Assembly: GCA_033220425.1 (NCBI GenBank)
Contig: CM065648.1
Span: 3,286,001-3,350,000 of the forward strand
Direction: 5' to 3'
From: Lepraria neglecta
Lineage: Eukaryota; Ascomycota; Lecanoromycetes; Lecanorales; Stereocaulaceae
DNA: 64,000 bases
The translations under genes were made by a program, and so were the position numbers. Shown here piece after piece: positions 1 through 10,700 of the stretch. The notes beneath the pieces are model-generated. The model saw only the letters and a program-made list of their open reading frames with translations, ran no database searches and had not been told where the DNA came from. The first letter of the stretch is position 1, and each line of letters begins with the position of its first letter.

Positions 1-1
1 A

Positions 2-727
2 AGCCGCAACTTTGTATTCCCTCGCTCAGGCGCTTTCAACTTAAACATTCTTCGAGTCAACAAGCAAGTTAACAAAGAATGCGACAATATACTCTATGAA
101 GTAAACACATTCTACTTCATCGTTGCGTACACGGACGCGTTCGACAAACTTGCCCACACCCACAACGGGGAATGTCACCTCCGCAAGATCTACAATCTAA
201 CCACGAATATCAATTCTATCACACCTCAAGACGTCCAGCTAATCCGAAACATTAACCTCGAGGTCCGCTTACCCACCTATCGTAATCTCGCCCCTCAATT
301 TCACCAATACGCACCCATCCAAACGGCACTGGAAACTTTCGTCAGCAAGTTCACAGCCACGGGCCACAACCTACGCAACATCACGATAGACTTCAACCAG
401 TGCCACCCTCCTCATCTCGATGGCCTTCTCAACGTGCTTCTACAAGAGAAGTCTCAGAACGTTCTCGAGCCCCTCGGTCTTCTCTTCGGTGTCCGTAAGA
501 ACGTTCGAATCAATGGAGTGACGGAAGACTTTGCGGATCCTCTATGCCGCGCTATGAGGGCTCCAACGCTCTCCTGGGCGTTGTTGCTTCGGGGTTGGAC
601 GGGGGAGTTTAATCTCTCTAGGTATGGGTGGGTTGGAGAGGATGATTATGGTGAGGAGCTGGGCAATGGAGTGGATGAGGGATCTTGGACTGTGTTTAGG
701 GGCGCTGAGCCGTGGGATTTGTATTGA
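2..727 (+). CDS. F-box/2EXR-like hypothetical protein, 5' end missing
   Basis: One open frame runs from the left edge of the window (codons start at base 2) to TGA at 725-727, giving the last 241 residues. The segment LRVNKQVNKECDNILYEVN near the start resembles the core of a very large family of Pezizomycotina proteins that follow an F-box or 2EXR-type N-terminus (LRVNRQIxxEALPxLYxxNTF). The rest has the usual mixed helix and strand character with no catalytic motif. The true start lies outside the window, so the N-terminal domain cannot be confirmed. These families are highly expanded in dothideomycetes and mostly have no known function. The assignment rests on this one motif; the frame being coding is much surer than the family name. 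Confidence 0.6.
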   Translation, partial: SRNFVFPRSGAFNLNILRVNKQVNKECDNILYEVNTFYFIVAYTDAFDKLAHTHNGECHLRKIYNLTTNINSITPQDVQLIRNINLEVRLPTYRNLAPQFHQYAPIQTALETFVSKFTATGHNLRNITIDFNQCHPPHLDGLLNVLLQEKSQNVLEPLGLLFGVRKNVRINGVTEDFADPLCRAMRAPTLSWALLLRGWTGEFNLSRYGWVGEDDYGEELGNGVDEGSWTVFRGAEPWDLY

Positions 728-800
728 GGGGAATGTCAATGGTAGAAATCGTTGAGATTATGCGTGTGGTGCCAGGTCGTAGGATTCAATGCAGATGTTT

Positions 801-965
801 TTAGCATGCCTTGAGAGGCTTGAGTGGTTCAATTTGTGGCGTCAGAACTAGACATTTCACTGGAAGGGCAAGTAGGAGGATGAATGAGATTAAGACGTCT
901 TTAGCGTAAATCAAACAGTCCCCAATCCCAATATCTGCATTGTGAAATAGCTTCTTCTCTGGGTG
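801..965 (-). pseudogene. Remnant related to the membrane-protein fragment at 4130-4435
   Basis: Read on the minus strand from 965, an uninterrupted 54-codon frame begins HPEKKLFHNADIGIGD and continues into a hydrophobic stretch, ending at TAA (801-803). The first 20 or so residues match the minus-strand frame at 4130-4435 (HPEKKLLQIAGIRVED), and about 64 bp align without gaps at roughly 75% identity. Most differences are transitions. A stop codon lies directly upstream of HPEKK here, so this copy is not intact. The original gene is not recognised. Confidence 0.35.
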
Positions 966-1380
966 TCAATTCTATAATCCCCTGCATAAAAACGATCCTT
1001 GCACTCACATGGACGCCCGCCCACAAGAAGTTCAGCATGTTCTCAACTCCCCTAAGCCATCGAATCCAACAAATCAACTCTTCAACATCAACAAGTCGCA
1101 CACATCTCACTCAAGCTATCAAATCACACCGCTCCGAACCGGAAACCAATACATAGTACCAAGCTTTCATTCGGCGTCCCTGTTCTTATTGTAGCGCTTG
1201 TGCCACTTCTTCCACCGGAAGATATTACTGAAGTGTTGTACCGCCAAAGAGCGCCACGTCAAGGATACGTACACCAAGTACAGATAGTAGTATCGTGCTG
1301 GCTGGGACCGAAAGCCCGAGTGCTGATTGGAGCAGTAGTAAGGCGGAGAAATGGTCTGCTGCGGAGGGAGGGTTATCACG

Positions 1381-1452
1381 AGAGGGAGAGAGGGAGAGAG
1401 GGAGAGAGGGAGAGAGGGAGAGAGGGAGAGAGGGAGAGAGGGAGAGTGGGAG
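1381..1452. repeat. GA-rich microsatellite, period 8
   Basis: About eight to nine near-perfect copies of an 8-bp purine unit (GGGAGAGA) lie in tandem, then decay into GGGAGAGT copies. On the other strand this is a polypyrimidine tract that creates artificial Ser/Pro/Leu-rich open frames. Confidence 0.9.
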
Positions 1453-2482
1453 AGTGGAAGGAGGCGAGATGGAAACTGGGGTCTGGTCTAGCCCTCGTAG
1501 ATCCATTACATTCCAGCAGAGCTTCTAGGTATTGTGTCGTCCCCGCCTTCTGAATCAAAGCAAAAGCCCATCCTTCACAAATGCAAAGACAATACTACTT
1601 ATGTGGGCCCCAGGACTGAGAAGAGAATGGTAGATTCCTCACAGTACATGACCTTGGCATCAGGATTTCCCAACACAGCACCAAAGGACGCTTGAAGTCC
1701 TCAATTCAACTATCTCGAGATCTTGAATTCAGCGGGATTGGCATCTTGAAGCATTTTTAATCCGGGAATTCTGCCTCAAACTATTGGATAGCAATAATTT
1801 CAACGGAGCGTATACTTCGTTTTTTAAGTCCATGCAAGATGCATAGCTGCACGTCTCAAGACTTGTTTGTGCAGGCATGAATGCTCTGCATGCAACTAAA
1901 CTAGTTGCAAAATACACAGAAAATATCATTCCTAATGCCAAGGCTCGCTTCTGTGAGGTCTCGTAGTGAGCAAGATATATCATGTGGAGCTTCAGAACAA
2001 TTGATGTACGGGACGAGACGCCTGACCGCCTGAAGCGATGGAGGGGACGAGACTCCTGACGCGGGCGGCCAATACTTGTTGTAGGTTGGGTCTTCAAAGC
2101 TGATGAGGGAATTCATTTGCGATATCTCCCCTACGTTCCACATGATACACGCTCATATTGCAGTAGGCTACCTGCAGATTTATCTTTCCCCGCTTTTCAT
2201 GCTGTAGTGAATGAGGCCGCGATAGGTTTCTGGGAAGGACTTGATACCCTATGAAAAGTTAGCTGTCACCACAATGCCGAGCGAGCAGCAATTTCGAACT
2301 TTTCGAAAAAATGTATGAAGTATCGAACGACCGCTCAGAGACCTGGAATCTATGTTTTCGTAAACATTAGCCTGAATCACTTTACGCCGCGGAACAGTCG
2401 CACATAAACATACTCTCCCTCAATCTCAGTTCCATACTATACGATCTTAGTGATCCCAAGGCTCTTCAACAGCATACCCATC

Positions 2483-3942
2483 ATGGCAGAAGTCATGACC
2501 CCCAATGCCCCAATCGAATACTACTCTCGAGGGCTGCGATAGAAATTACGTCTCGATGCGCTCAAGCTCAACCCGCCAGCTATTGGGCCAGACCGAGTCT
2601 ACGCCGACATCGAGTACAAAATCGACGAGAACAAATACGACGCTCGGTCTCAAGCCAGAATCCGGGCCGGTGGACTCGAAACAAGTCTCCCGATCGGCTG
2701 GCCCAATGCTCTAGATAAACGACTCGTTTGGACAGGCGCGGATTTAGAAGATGAAGGTCAATACGTCCTTAGCCTTGGGGATGCCGAAAAGGCTGAGCTC
2801 GTGGCAGCTTTGAGGCATTTCAAAAGAAGCGAGCCTGCCCCTCCAACAGGTAAATAGATGCTGATATGCGTTTAGAGCAAGGACTTGACGGCCATCAAGT
2901 TAGTCGGGAGAATTTTCCGCTTGAGAATCTCGGCAACAGGTTGGACAAAGCATCCGATGATATCTATGAAGGCAAGGGGTTTGTGATCGTGCGTGGTCTT
3001 GACCCTGATTCTCTCTCTACCGAAGACTTCACTATTATGTATCTCGGAATCTCGAGGTATATTGCCGAAAAGAGAGGGCAAGCAAGACTAGCGCGGTTCA
3101 ATGGTGAGTAAGGCCTACCATACCGCTCTGAAGCCGACCGTTGTTGCTAATGTTCGACCACTCTAGTGCACGCAATCGAAACGGAAAAAGACGGACAAGG
3201 TCGCAATGACATGGGAGATTTTCTTGCTGGTTTTCTATTCTTCTAGCTGATGGCTCGATCTAGCCCTTCCATACGGACACTGTCTGCGACTGTTTAGCCT
3301 TTATCACGCGCAGCAGCTCAGCAAAGGGATGTAAAAGCACACTGGCTTCCTTTTGGACCGTCCACAATGAGCTGGCCGCGACTCGTCCCGATCTGCTCCA
3401 TGTTCTAGCAAAGCCGGATTGGCCGTTCGACACGTAAGTTACCTAGGTGCGGCCTCGCCGTGAGTTTCGCACACAACGCTCATGCTATACATCTCTGTAG
3501 GATTGGCCGCGACCCAGCATACTATCGCCGCTGTACTTTCACGAGGGAAAGTGATCCTGAACGTGTCGCGCCGCTTGTTGCTCGGGCACCCACGATCCCC
3601 TCGCACGAAAGGATCCCCGGCCTGTCCGAAGCCCAGGCTGAGGCTTTGGACGCTTTCCACTTCATAGCGGAGAAGCATGAGATTTCGCCCATGATGGAAA
3701 AGGGCGATATGCGGTTCTTTAACAACATAGGAACATTGCATCGGCGAGAGGCGTTTGAGAATGATGAGGCTTGCGAGCGACATCTCATTCGCATTTGGCT
3801 CAACAATGAAGCCAAGAGTTGGAAGCTACCTACGCCGTTGAAGCTCGCGTGGGCGAGGGTATTCGAGGATGATGAGCGGGCTACTTTCTAGGATATTGAG
3901 CCGCTCAGGAAGGACGGGAAGGTCGCCACGTCTTGTGATTGA
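2483..3942 (+). pseudogene. Decayed TauD/TfdA-like (clavaminate synthase-like) dioxygenase gene
   Basis: The pieces reassemble in order into a fungal TauD/TfdA-type Fe(II)/2-oxoglutarate dioxygenase, but the reading frame is broken repeatedly. ATG at 2483 opens MAEVMTPNAPIEYYSRGLR and meets an in-frame TAG at 2540-2542. The same frame then continues with family-like sequence (LVWTGADLEDEGQY) to about 2850. A second segment (2866-3105) carries GKGFVIVRGLDPDSLSTEDF. Near 3270 PFHTDT preserves what should be the iron-binding HxD. The C-terminal part switches frame twice between 3510 and 3620: GKVILNVSRRLLLGHP is in one frame, and IPGLSEAQAEALDAFHFIAE follows in another. A TAG at 3889-3891 precedes DIEPLRKDGK in the same frame, and the last stop is at 3940-3942. 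Two nonsense codons plus at least two frameshifts make a functional product very unlikely. Introns near 2850, 3106 and 3433 still look spliceable. Confidence 0.85.
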
Positions 3943-4129
3943 ATGATATACCTTTTCTTCTGGATATCGGATTCTTTTCTGATGGTCGACGGTTTGAATG
4001 GTGTGATAGCGGCTGATATCAGGGGTCTACTACGTAGTTTGATTGTTGCTTATTTGCTGATGTGATGCTATTCGACTTCCTGTCCAATCTTTACGTTGAA
4101 ATGATCATGTTCCAAATTCCCAGTTGTTG

Positions 4130-4618
4130 CTAGCCAAGAGTCTCGGTCCATGGCGGCTTGAACGAGGTGAATGGATGGTAGATGCGCATATAATAGAAGA
4201 TGATACCTGCAAGATTTGTCGTTACAAAGAACGAGTATCTCCAACCTGGCTCATAAGGAATACCGAGAAGTTCTCGAATCCGTCGTATATCGAACATAAG
4301 AGAGTGACACAGCCCAAAGACCATAAATATCAGAAGGGCGATCAGGAGAATAGAAATATAAACCACATAATCCTCAACCCTAATACCTGCAATCTGAAGT
4401 AACTTCTTTTCTGGGTGTGTCCCTGCTTGTGGAGACTAAGCCAAGGCGCTAATTTCAGCTCGGAACTGAGCGTTTAGCGGCCTAAACAACCTGGCTCCTG
4501 TTACCCAGCCTCGCGACTCCTCTTTCCATGTCTTTCGAAGACTGTAAATATTGTCCGACTCATTGACGACTTTACGAATAGCATCCGGATACCCCTTCAA
4601 TGGATATTGGTTTACATA
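4130..4618 (-). pseudogene. 3' part of an unrecognised membrane-protein gene, probably a relic
   Basis: Two minus-strand segments join cleanly: 4505-4618 (38 codons, containing VVNESDNIYSLRKTWKEE) and 4130-4435 (101 codons plus stop). They are separated by a 69-nt intron (4436-4504) with GTAAC at its start and TTAG at its end. The second exon holds one strongly hydrophobic segment (YISILLIALLIFMVFGL) and a second weaker one (SFFVTTNLAGIIFYY), so the product would be membrane-bound. No start codon or upstream exon was found before the divergent leashin gene begins, and a stop (TAA) sits just upstream of the first segment. It is therefore either 5'-truncated or has an unusual first exon. A related fragment lies at 801-965. 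The family is not recognised. Confidence 0.4.
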
Positions 4619-4755
4619 TTAATGCTACTTTCGCTATTTAACGGCCTTCCCGAGTAATACACGTACCGAACCCACTCAGGTGAGTTGTTCACGCAGCTAG
4701 CCGACTAGATACAGCTTCTAACGTGCCGGGCCAATCAGCTCAAGGTGAAAGCAAG

Positions 4756-7700
4756 ATGTGGAACCGAAGCAGTGGCAAGAAAGACAATACCAAGGACGAT
4801 GTCTTATCGCGGCATAACGGTGATGAACGACGCAACGGCGATGAACAGCGCTCTACACGACACCGCTCAGGCTCCATAGTGACCTCCGACCCCAAGAAGA
4901 AATCCTCATCGCGGGGTGACGACCGCGACCGGGGTTTCAACCCAACCTCTACAAGCTATTCATCAACCAGCCGAAGCCCGTATCCTGGCACTGCCTCTGC
5001 CTCGGTCGCCTCGAGCTACGCGACAGCTACGGGAAAGAACGATGACGAACCATATATACCACCCGGCCTAGAAAGGAATGCCAGTCTCGCAGACCAGATG
5101 CCAAAATCGAAATCTTCTCGCGGTCAACGCGACGAAGACGAGGACAGAGATCCTCGAACTGAGCGGAGGAGAGGAGATAAGAAGGATGATCGGAGGGACA
5201 GCCGTGATCAAGACGATCAAAAACGAGACAAGAGAGACAAGCGTGACAAGAAGGATAAAGATCGTGCGAAAGACCGTGGACTGAGCAGATCTGGAAATGG
5301 ATATGAGGAAGGCGGTGGAACCACCAGAGGGCCTGCCGACTTCCCTGATCAAGTGGGAAGCGCTGGGTTCTCGCAGTTTCCAGGCCAGTATGATGGGGCT
5401 ATCCCAGGTTCCACCAGCGCTGCAGCAGATCATCCAGCGATATCCTCCCACGTACAAGATCAGTTTCCTGGGCAATTCCCCACCCAGTCTACAGCCCCTT
5501 ATCGTCCACCTCTAGCTGCCACGGAAGGCGGTCCAGGACTTGCAGCTGAATACTACGGAGATGCTGGGGAGTCCGTCGCGGAGCAGCCTGGATTTAGGAA
5601 ACATTCCCCGTCTTTGATTATCGGAGCAGAACCACACCTTCTACCTGCCTCAGCTGTCGCAAACCCACCACCTGAGCCGAGCGCATCTGGTGGGGTTGGT
5701 GCCGCAGCATCATTCTTTAGCGGTAACTTCGAGTCCGACGCCGAGTCGAGTCACGGCCAACAAGCTTCGTCTACGTACACTTCAGCACCAAGCAGACCTG
5801 ACAACAGCCATCATTCATCTTCTGCGCCAGCCATACCTACAATCGGTGGAGCAGCAATGGGAGCAGCCGCAGGCTATTTCGTGGGCAGTCAGACTTCATC
5901 TCATCAGCAACGCCCGGATCACACGCCATCAGCAGGCGGGGCGCCAAATGGATACTCTACGTCTACATATCAGCCGCCGCCGTCTCAAGCTCAAGACTCA
6001 TACTACTCGGATGTATCACGACCCCAAAAGCCAAGTAAGCCCTCTTCTCAAGGATCTAACATTTCCATGTTTGCAGCAGGAGCGGCAGGCGCTGCAGGCT
6101 TGGCCGCAGCGGCATATCATCAAAGTCATCACCCACCCTCACAAAATGGCTCATCAATGCCTCAACACCCCACAACTCCTATGGCTCAGAGGCACCGCCA
6201 TCATGGACCTCTTGGTGCCGTCGTCGACTTTTTCAAAGACCCAGACGGAGTAGCTCAGTTCGAAGAATACTCTGAGATTATAGGCATCTGCAGGTACTGC
6301 TTTGCTCCTGGCTCTTCACCAAGGGATGCGCCAAGAAAACATCATTACAGAAAGCGAAGATCGAACGAGCGGCTCGGCAGCAGTACGCGCATTGACAAAG
6401 ACAGTCGATACTACTCTTCGGAAAATGAGAGCCGCCGGAGGAAGGATAGTTCTTGGTTGGCTACTGGACTTGCCGGATACGGGCTCGGGAAAATGGGAGA
6501 GACCTTGTTCAAGCAGAAGAACGACTTTGATGATGCCTACAGCGTGAAAACCGGCCGCCACTCGCTGGATGGAAGAAGCCACAAATCACGACGTCGAAGT
6601 CGCTCAAACGAGCGTGTTGAGACTGGTATTACAAGTGATGGTAAAATCTACAAAAAGGATGCTCATGGCGGCGTCTTCGGCGGTTCAAGTACCACGGCGT
6701 ACACCACTCGACGACATTCAAGGTCAAGGTCTCGAGACCGAAAGAGTGGTCTTACCGAAGCTGCACTGGGCGCTGCTGTTGGTGCTACGGTGGCTGGATC
6801 GACCTCTAGACGTCGGAGTCGTTCCCCTAAGGGAGGAGCCTGGGTCAGAACTAGACGAAAGTCTCGAGAGCATTCATCTGAGCACCGTCACAAATCCCAC
6901 AAGAAGAAGAAAGAAAAAGGATTCTTTAGTTTTATTAACGGATCCTCTTCGTCCTCAAGCGTAGACTTGATACATCCTTCTAGCCGAGAGAAACGCTCAA
7001 GCAGCAAGAGCTCAAGGGCGAAGCCAAAGGATGACCACCAAAAGGCTGAGGCCGCGCTCTTAGGTCTTGGCGCGGCGGCAGCAGCTCTTGCTTTGAATGA
7101 TGGTCGTCAAGGTCACAAAAAGAAAGGGGTGAAAGAGCTTGTGGGTGTGAAGGAGACGAAAGGCAAGCATGCCAGATTGTCTTCTGCAAGTGAAGAGGAC
7201 GAGGTTTGGGAATCGGCTCCTGAAGACGATCATGAGAGTGTCAACTCAGATCTCGCATACGGTGCACCTGCACGAAGAGGCAGCCGTGAGTCGCTTTCTT
7301 CTGAGTCATCAGGAACGGACAAATGGGGATGGCGCTGGGGCAGTAAGAAAAAACGCAGAGATTCTCCAAAGCGAAGATCTTCGGACCATGACATAATTCC
7401 TGCAGTGGCTGGCGCTGCGGCAGCAGGCTTAGCAGGTGCAGCTAATATGTCTCCTGATCAATACTCAGGGAACCCAATGGATAGCACCAGCAGCCTCCCT
7501 CTTCAACATGTCTATCCAGTGCCTACATCCGATCCTTCTCGCTTTGACGTGGGAAGAGAAGCCTCAGTTACGTCTTCTAGTCGGCCCGGAGTAGTTCCTA
7601 TTCAGCATCCTCAGCCCATAACTCCTGTTTCACAGGCGATTTACTCCAGCCAGGCACCGTATGAACATTCCTACAGTGCTCCAACAGGTCCTCCTGTCTT

Positions 7701-10700
7701 CTCTCAACCTCCTTTCCAGCCACGTCCTGCAGCCATGGATGCTCGCTTCAACATGCCTGATTTCAGTATCCCAGGCGGCCTTCCTCAGAGTAGTTCCCAA
7801 GCAAGAGATGCCAAGGGAGACTTCAAGCTACGAAGAAGAGACACTTCGCCAGCGAGATTTGGGATTGATGCTGCGGCAAGTGAAGTGACTCCACGACGTC
7901 GTGCTTCAACCAAGGACGATACGTCAGCGGTCCGATTTGACTTGACAGAAGAACAAGAAGAGCAGGACCGCCTTGAGAGACGCCGGAAGAGAAAGGAGGA
8001 GAAACAACGCCGTGAAACCGAGGAGCAAGAGCAGATCGACAGGGACCGGAGAGCTTCTAGAGACAAATCCAGCAAAAAATCCGATATCAAGACAAAACGA
8101 GAAGAGAGCCCAGAGCTATCTTCTGGGAAGTCATGGGCTGCGCCTGCGGCTGCTGGAGTGGTTGGTGCTGCAATTGGCGCAGTTGTAGCGGAAGGTTCTA
8201 GGTCTGACGAGACACGGGAGGAACGTCGCGAACGTCGTCGGCGGGAGCGCGAACGTGAAGAAGCGGAAGAAGAGGAAGAGACCAACAGGAGACGTGAACG
8301 TCGGAGAAGGGACCAAGAACGCGATGGAGACAAATCCACGAGCAAATACAGCCGGAAAGTGCCTGACGAGGTCAAAGAAGTACGCGAATATACCGACCAA
8401 CAAGCGAAACCCGCCAAAAAGGAAGTATGGAAGCCAACCTCTACCCATGAAGACTACGGTTCCTTCTTCACTCTTCCACCCGAGCTGGTCGACAAATCTA
8501 CCGACCAGGTGAAAGTTACGACTGCTAATGCAGACGCTGATGTTGACCTGGATCGGAGTCCAAGAATTGTGACCGTAGGGCCAAAGGGATCCCGCGATCG
8601 CTCTGCCACCCCGGTCTTCTCGCCCGCAGATACTAATGAAACGATGGATCCATCAATGTCTTTTCCTTGGCGGGTACCAAGGCTGAGACTCCTTGAGCCT
8701 ACACCTCCGTCGAGCAGGGGCTCTACACCCGTCATCAGGCCCAAAGATGCCAGTGACGAAGACATCGAAGAGCCTATCGAAGCGCCTATCGAAGCGCCTA
8801 TCGAAGAGCCTCCACGGAAACTCTCGACTTCGAGAGTTACTTGGGGAGACGATCAGACCCATGAGTATACCGTGATTACTCCACATTACGAACGCGAAGA
8901 ATTCATTGAATCACCTCCTGGCGAGAGCAGGGACCGATATCAAGCAGACCCCTCAAAAAGTTGGGAGGAGCGGGAGTCATCGCTAGATCGAAAGAAGCCA
9001 ATCAATGGCACAACTTCAAGCAATGCTCCTAGAACTTTTGATGATGACATTCAGTTTGCAGCAACTCTGGCAGCTAGCGCAGAAGACGCAGGATTCGACC
9101 CCTCTATTGTCACTGATGACCCAAAATATCGACGTCGAGATTCGCCTCCAGGATCTAATGAACGCAGCCTGCCTGGCGGGTTTGAAGATGAGGATGAGTC
9201 ACGCGCCAGCAGGAAACAACGGAAGAGAAGAGACAAAGCCAACGGACGAGACGACAATGCGGTCGTGCAGGATATCATAAGCCAGGTAGAAGAGTCCAAG
9301 CCCCAAACATCAAAGCAACATGCTGTGGATGATGTGGACGATAGAGAAAACACGAGAAAGTCTAAGTCCAAGAAATCGAAGAAGAGTCGCGAGGATTCTG
9401 AGTCTAAGGATGAATTCTTTGAGACTTCCGAATCCGTAGACAAACCTAGAGACTCATACAGTCGCGAGGTTTACGAGCCACCACTGGAGGATGTTCAGTT
9501 CACTGTGTCGAGCGTACCAGCTAGTAACGATGGAGAAAATGGCAAGAAGTCTCGCAGAAGGTCGAAGCGTGACAGTACCGACTTCGACGATGCTGCTTCT
9601 ATCGTGTCTTCGCGCTCTAGGGATGAAAATACCAACGACTCCGGGTCTAAAGCAAAGGATAAGCCGAAGGGAAGTCTTTGGAGTCGTGTCCTTGGAAAAC
9701 CTGCCGACAGTCCCCCACAGAAGAACGGTACTAAGGACGTGAGGAGTGAGGCAACCGCTGAGGATCTTGATGAACCGAAGAGGAAAAGCAAGAGATCCAA
9801 AGAACGGAGGTCTACTCGTGACGAAGCCGATGACTACGATGCTGCCAGCAAGTCGAGCGGAAGTAGAGAAAAGTCAAGAAAGCGACGAACCAGTGAAGGC
9901 AGCACGACGCAAGATTCAGGTAGGATCACCCAAGACCTACCGGCCAAGGTATATACACCGGCTCCCTCTGGTCGCGCATTGTCAGAGCAGATGCTGATCA
10001 ACCCTAAGGATCAAGGGTCTAGCCGCAGCACAAAGGTTCCCGAGGCAGGCTCAGTAGCTCAATCCCTCATAAATGATAGCGACGCGGAGCAGGTCGATGA
10101 GCAACAATCCGAGCCTTTTTTAGGGGAGCGCCCCGAGCCACCGCCCCCACCTGACATACATGATGAAGAGAAAGAACCTCCAGATCCTGCGGCGACAGCG
10201 CTTCCAGCCTCGCCCCCTTCTCGACCTTCCGATCACATACAACAATACGCAACCTCCCATGCCCCAGAGCCCCTCCAGTCGACAACCGCACTCCCGTCGC
10301 CTACCGCAGTGCCCATCCATTTCCGTCGGCCTCGCCCTATTGATTCACCACGCTCTCTGTCCCAGACACCGCTTTCTTCAACTGAGCTTGCAGCAGACAT
10401 CACCCCGCGACAAAAGCCGCGGCCTCGCTCAATGGAGTTTAGAGGATCCAAAGACATGAGACCTTTGTGGCTTGTGGAAAGGCACAACTCACATCAAGAC
10501 CAAGCGCCTGAAGAGACATACCCTGCACTTCCCCCTTCACTTCCGTCTAGCCATACAACTTCGAGGGCTTCATCAGTCCACGACCCTGAAGAGCGGGATC
10601 CTGTTCAAACCGGAGACTTTGACCTGAATGCAGAGAACCACGACCCACTTGAAGAAGGACGAGGTTTGACGATCGACACTGATCAAAAATCCATGGACTC

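Larger units (their letters stand above)
728..2482. other. Intergenic, gene-poor stretch
   Basis: No convincing gene is seen in this 1.75 kb. It holds a GA-rich microsatellite (1381-1452) and a decayed minus-strand fragment (801-965). Several short open frames of 60-120 codons occur on both strands, but none has a recognisable motif or consistent splice structure. Confidence 0.6.

Noticed and set aside
1200-1558. Open frames of 60-117 codons on both strands across the GA-rich tract
   Set aside because: The microsatellite lacks stop codons in several frames, so the open frames are an artefact of the repeat.
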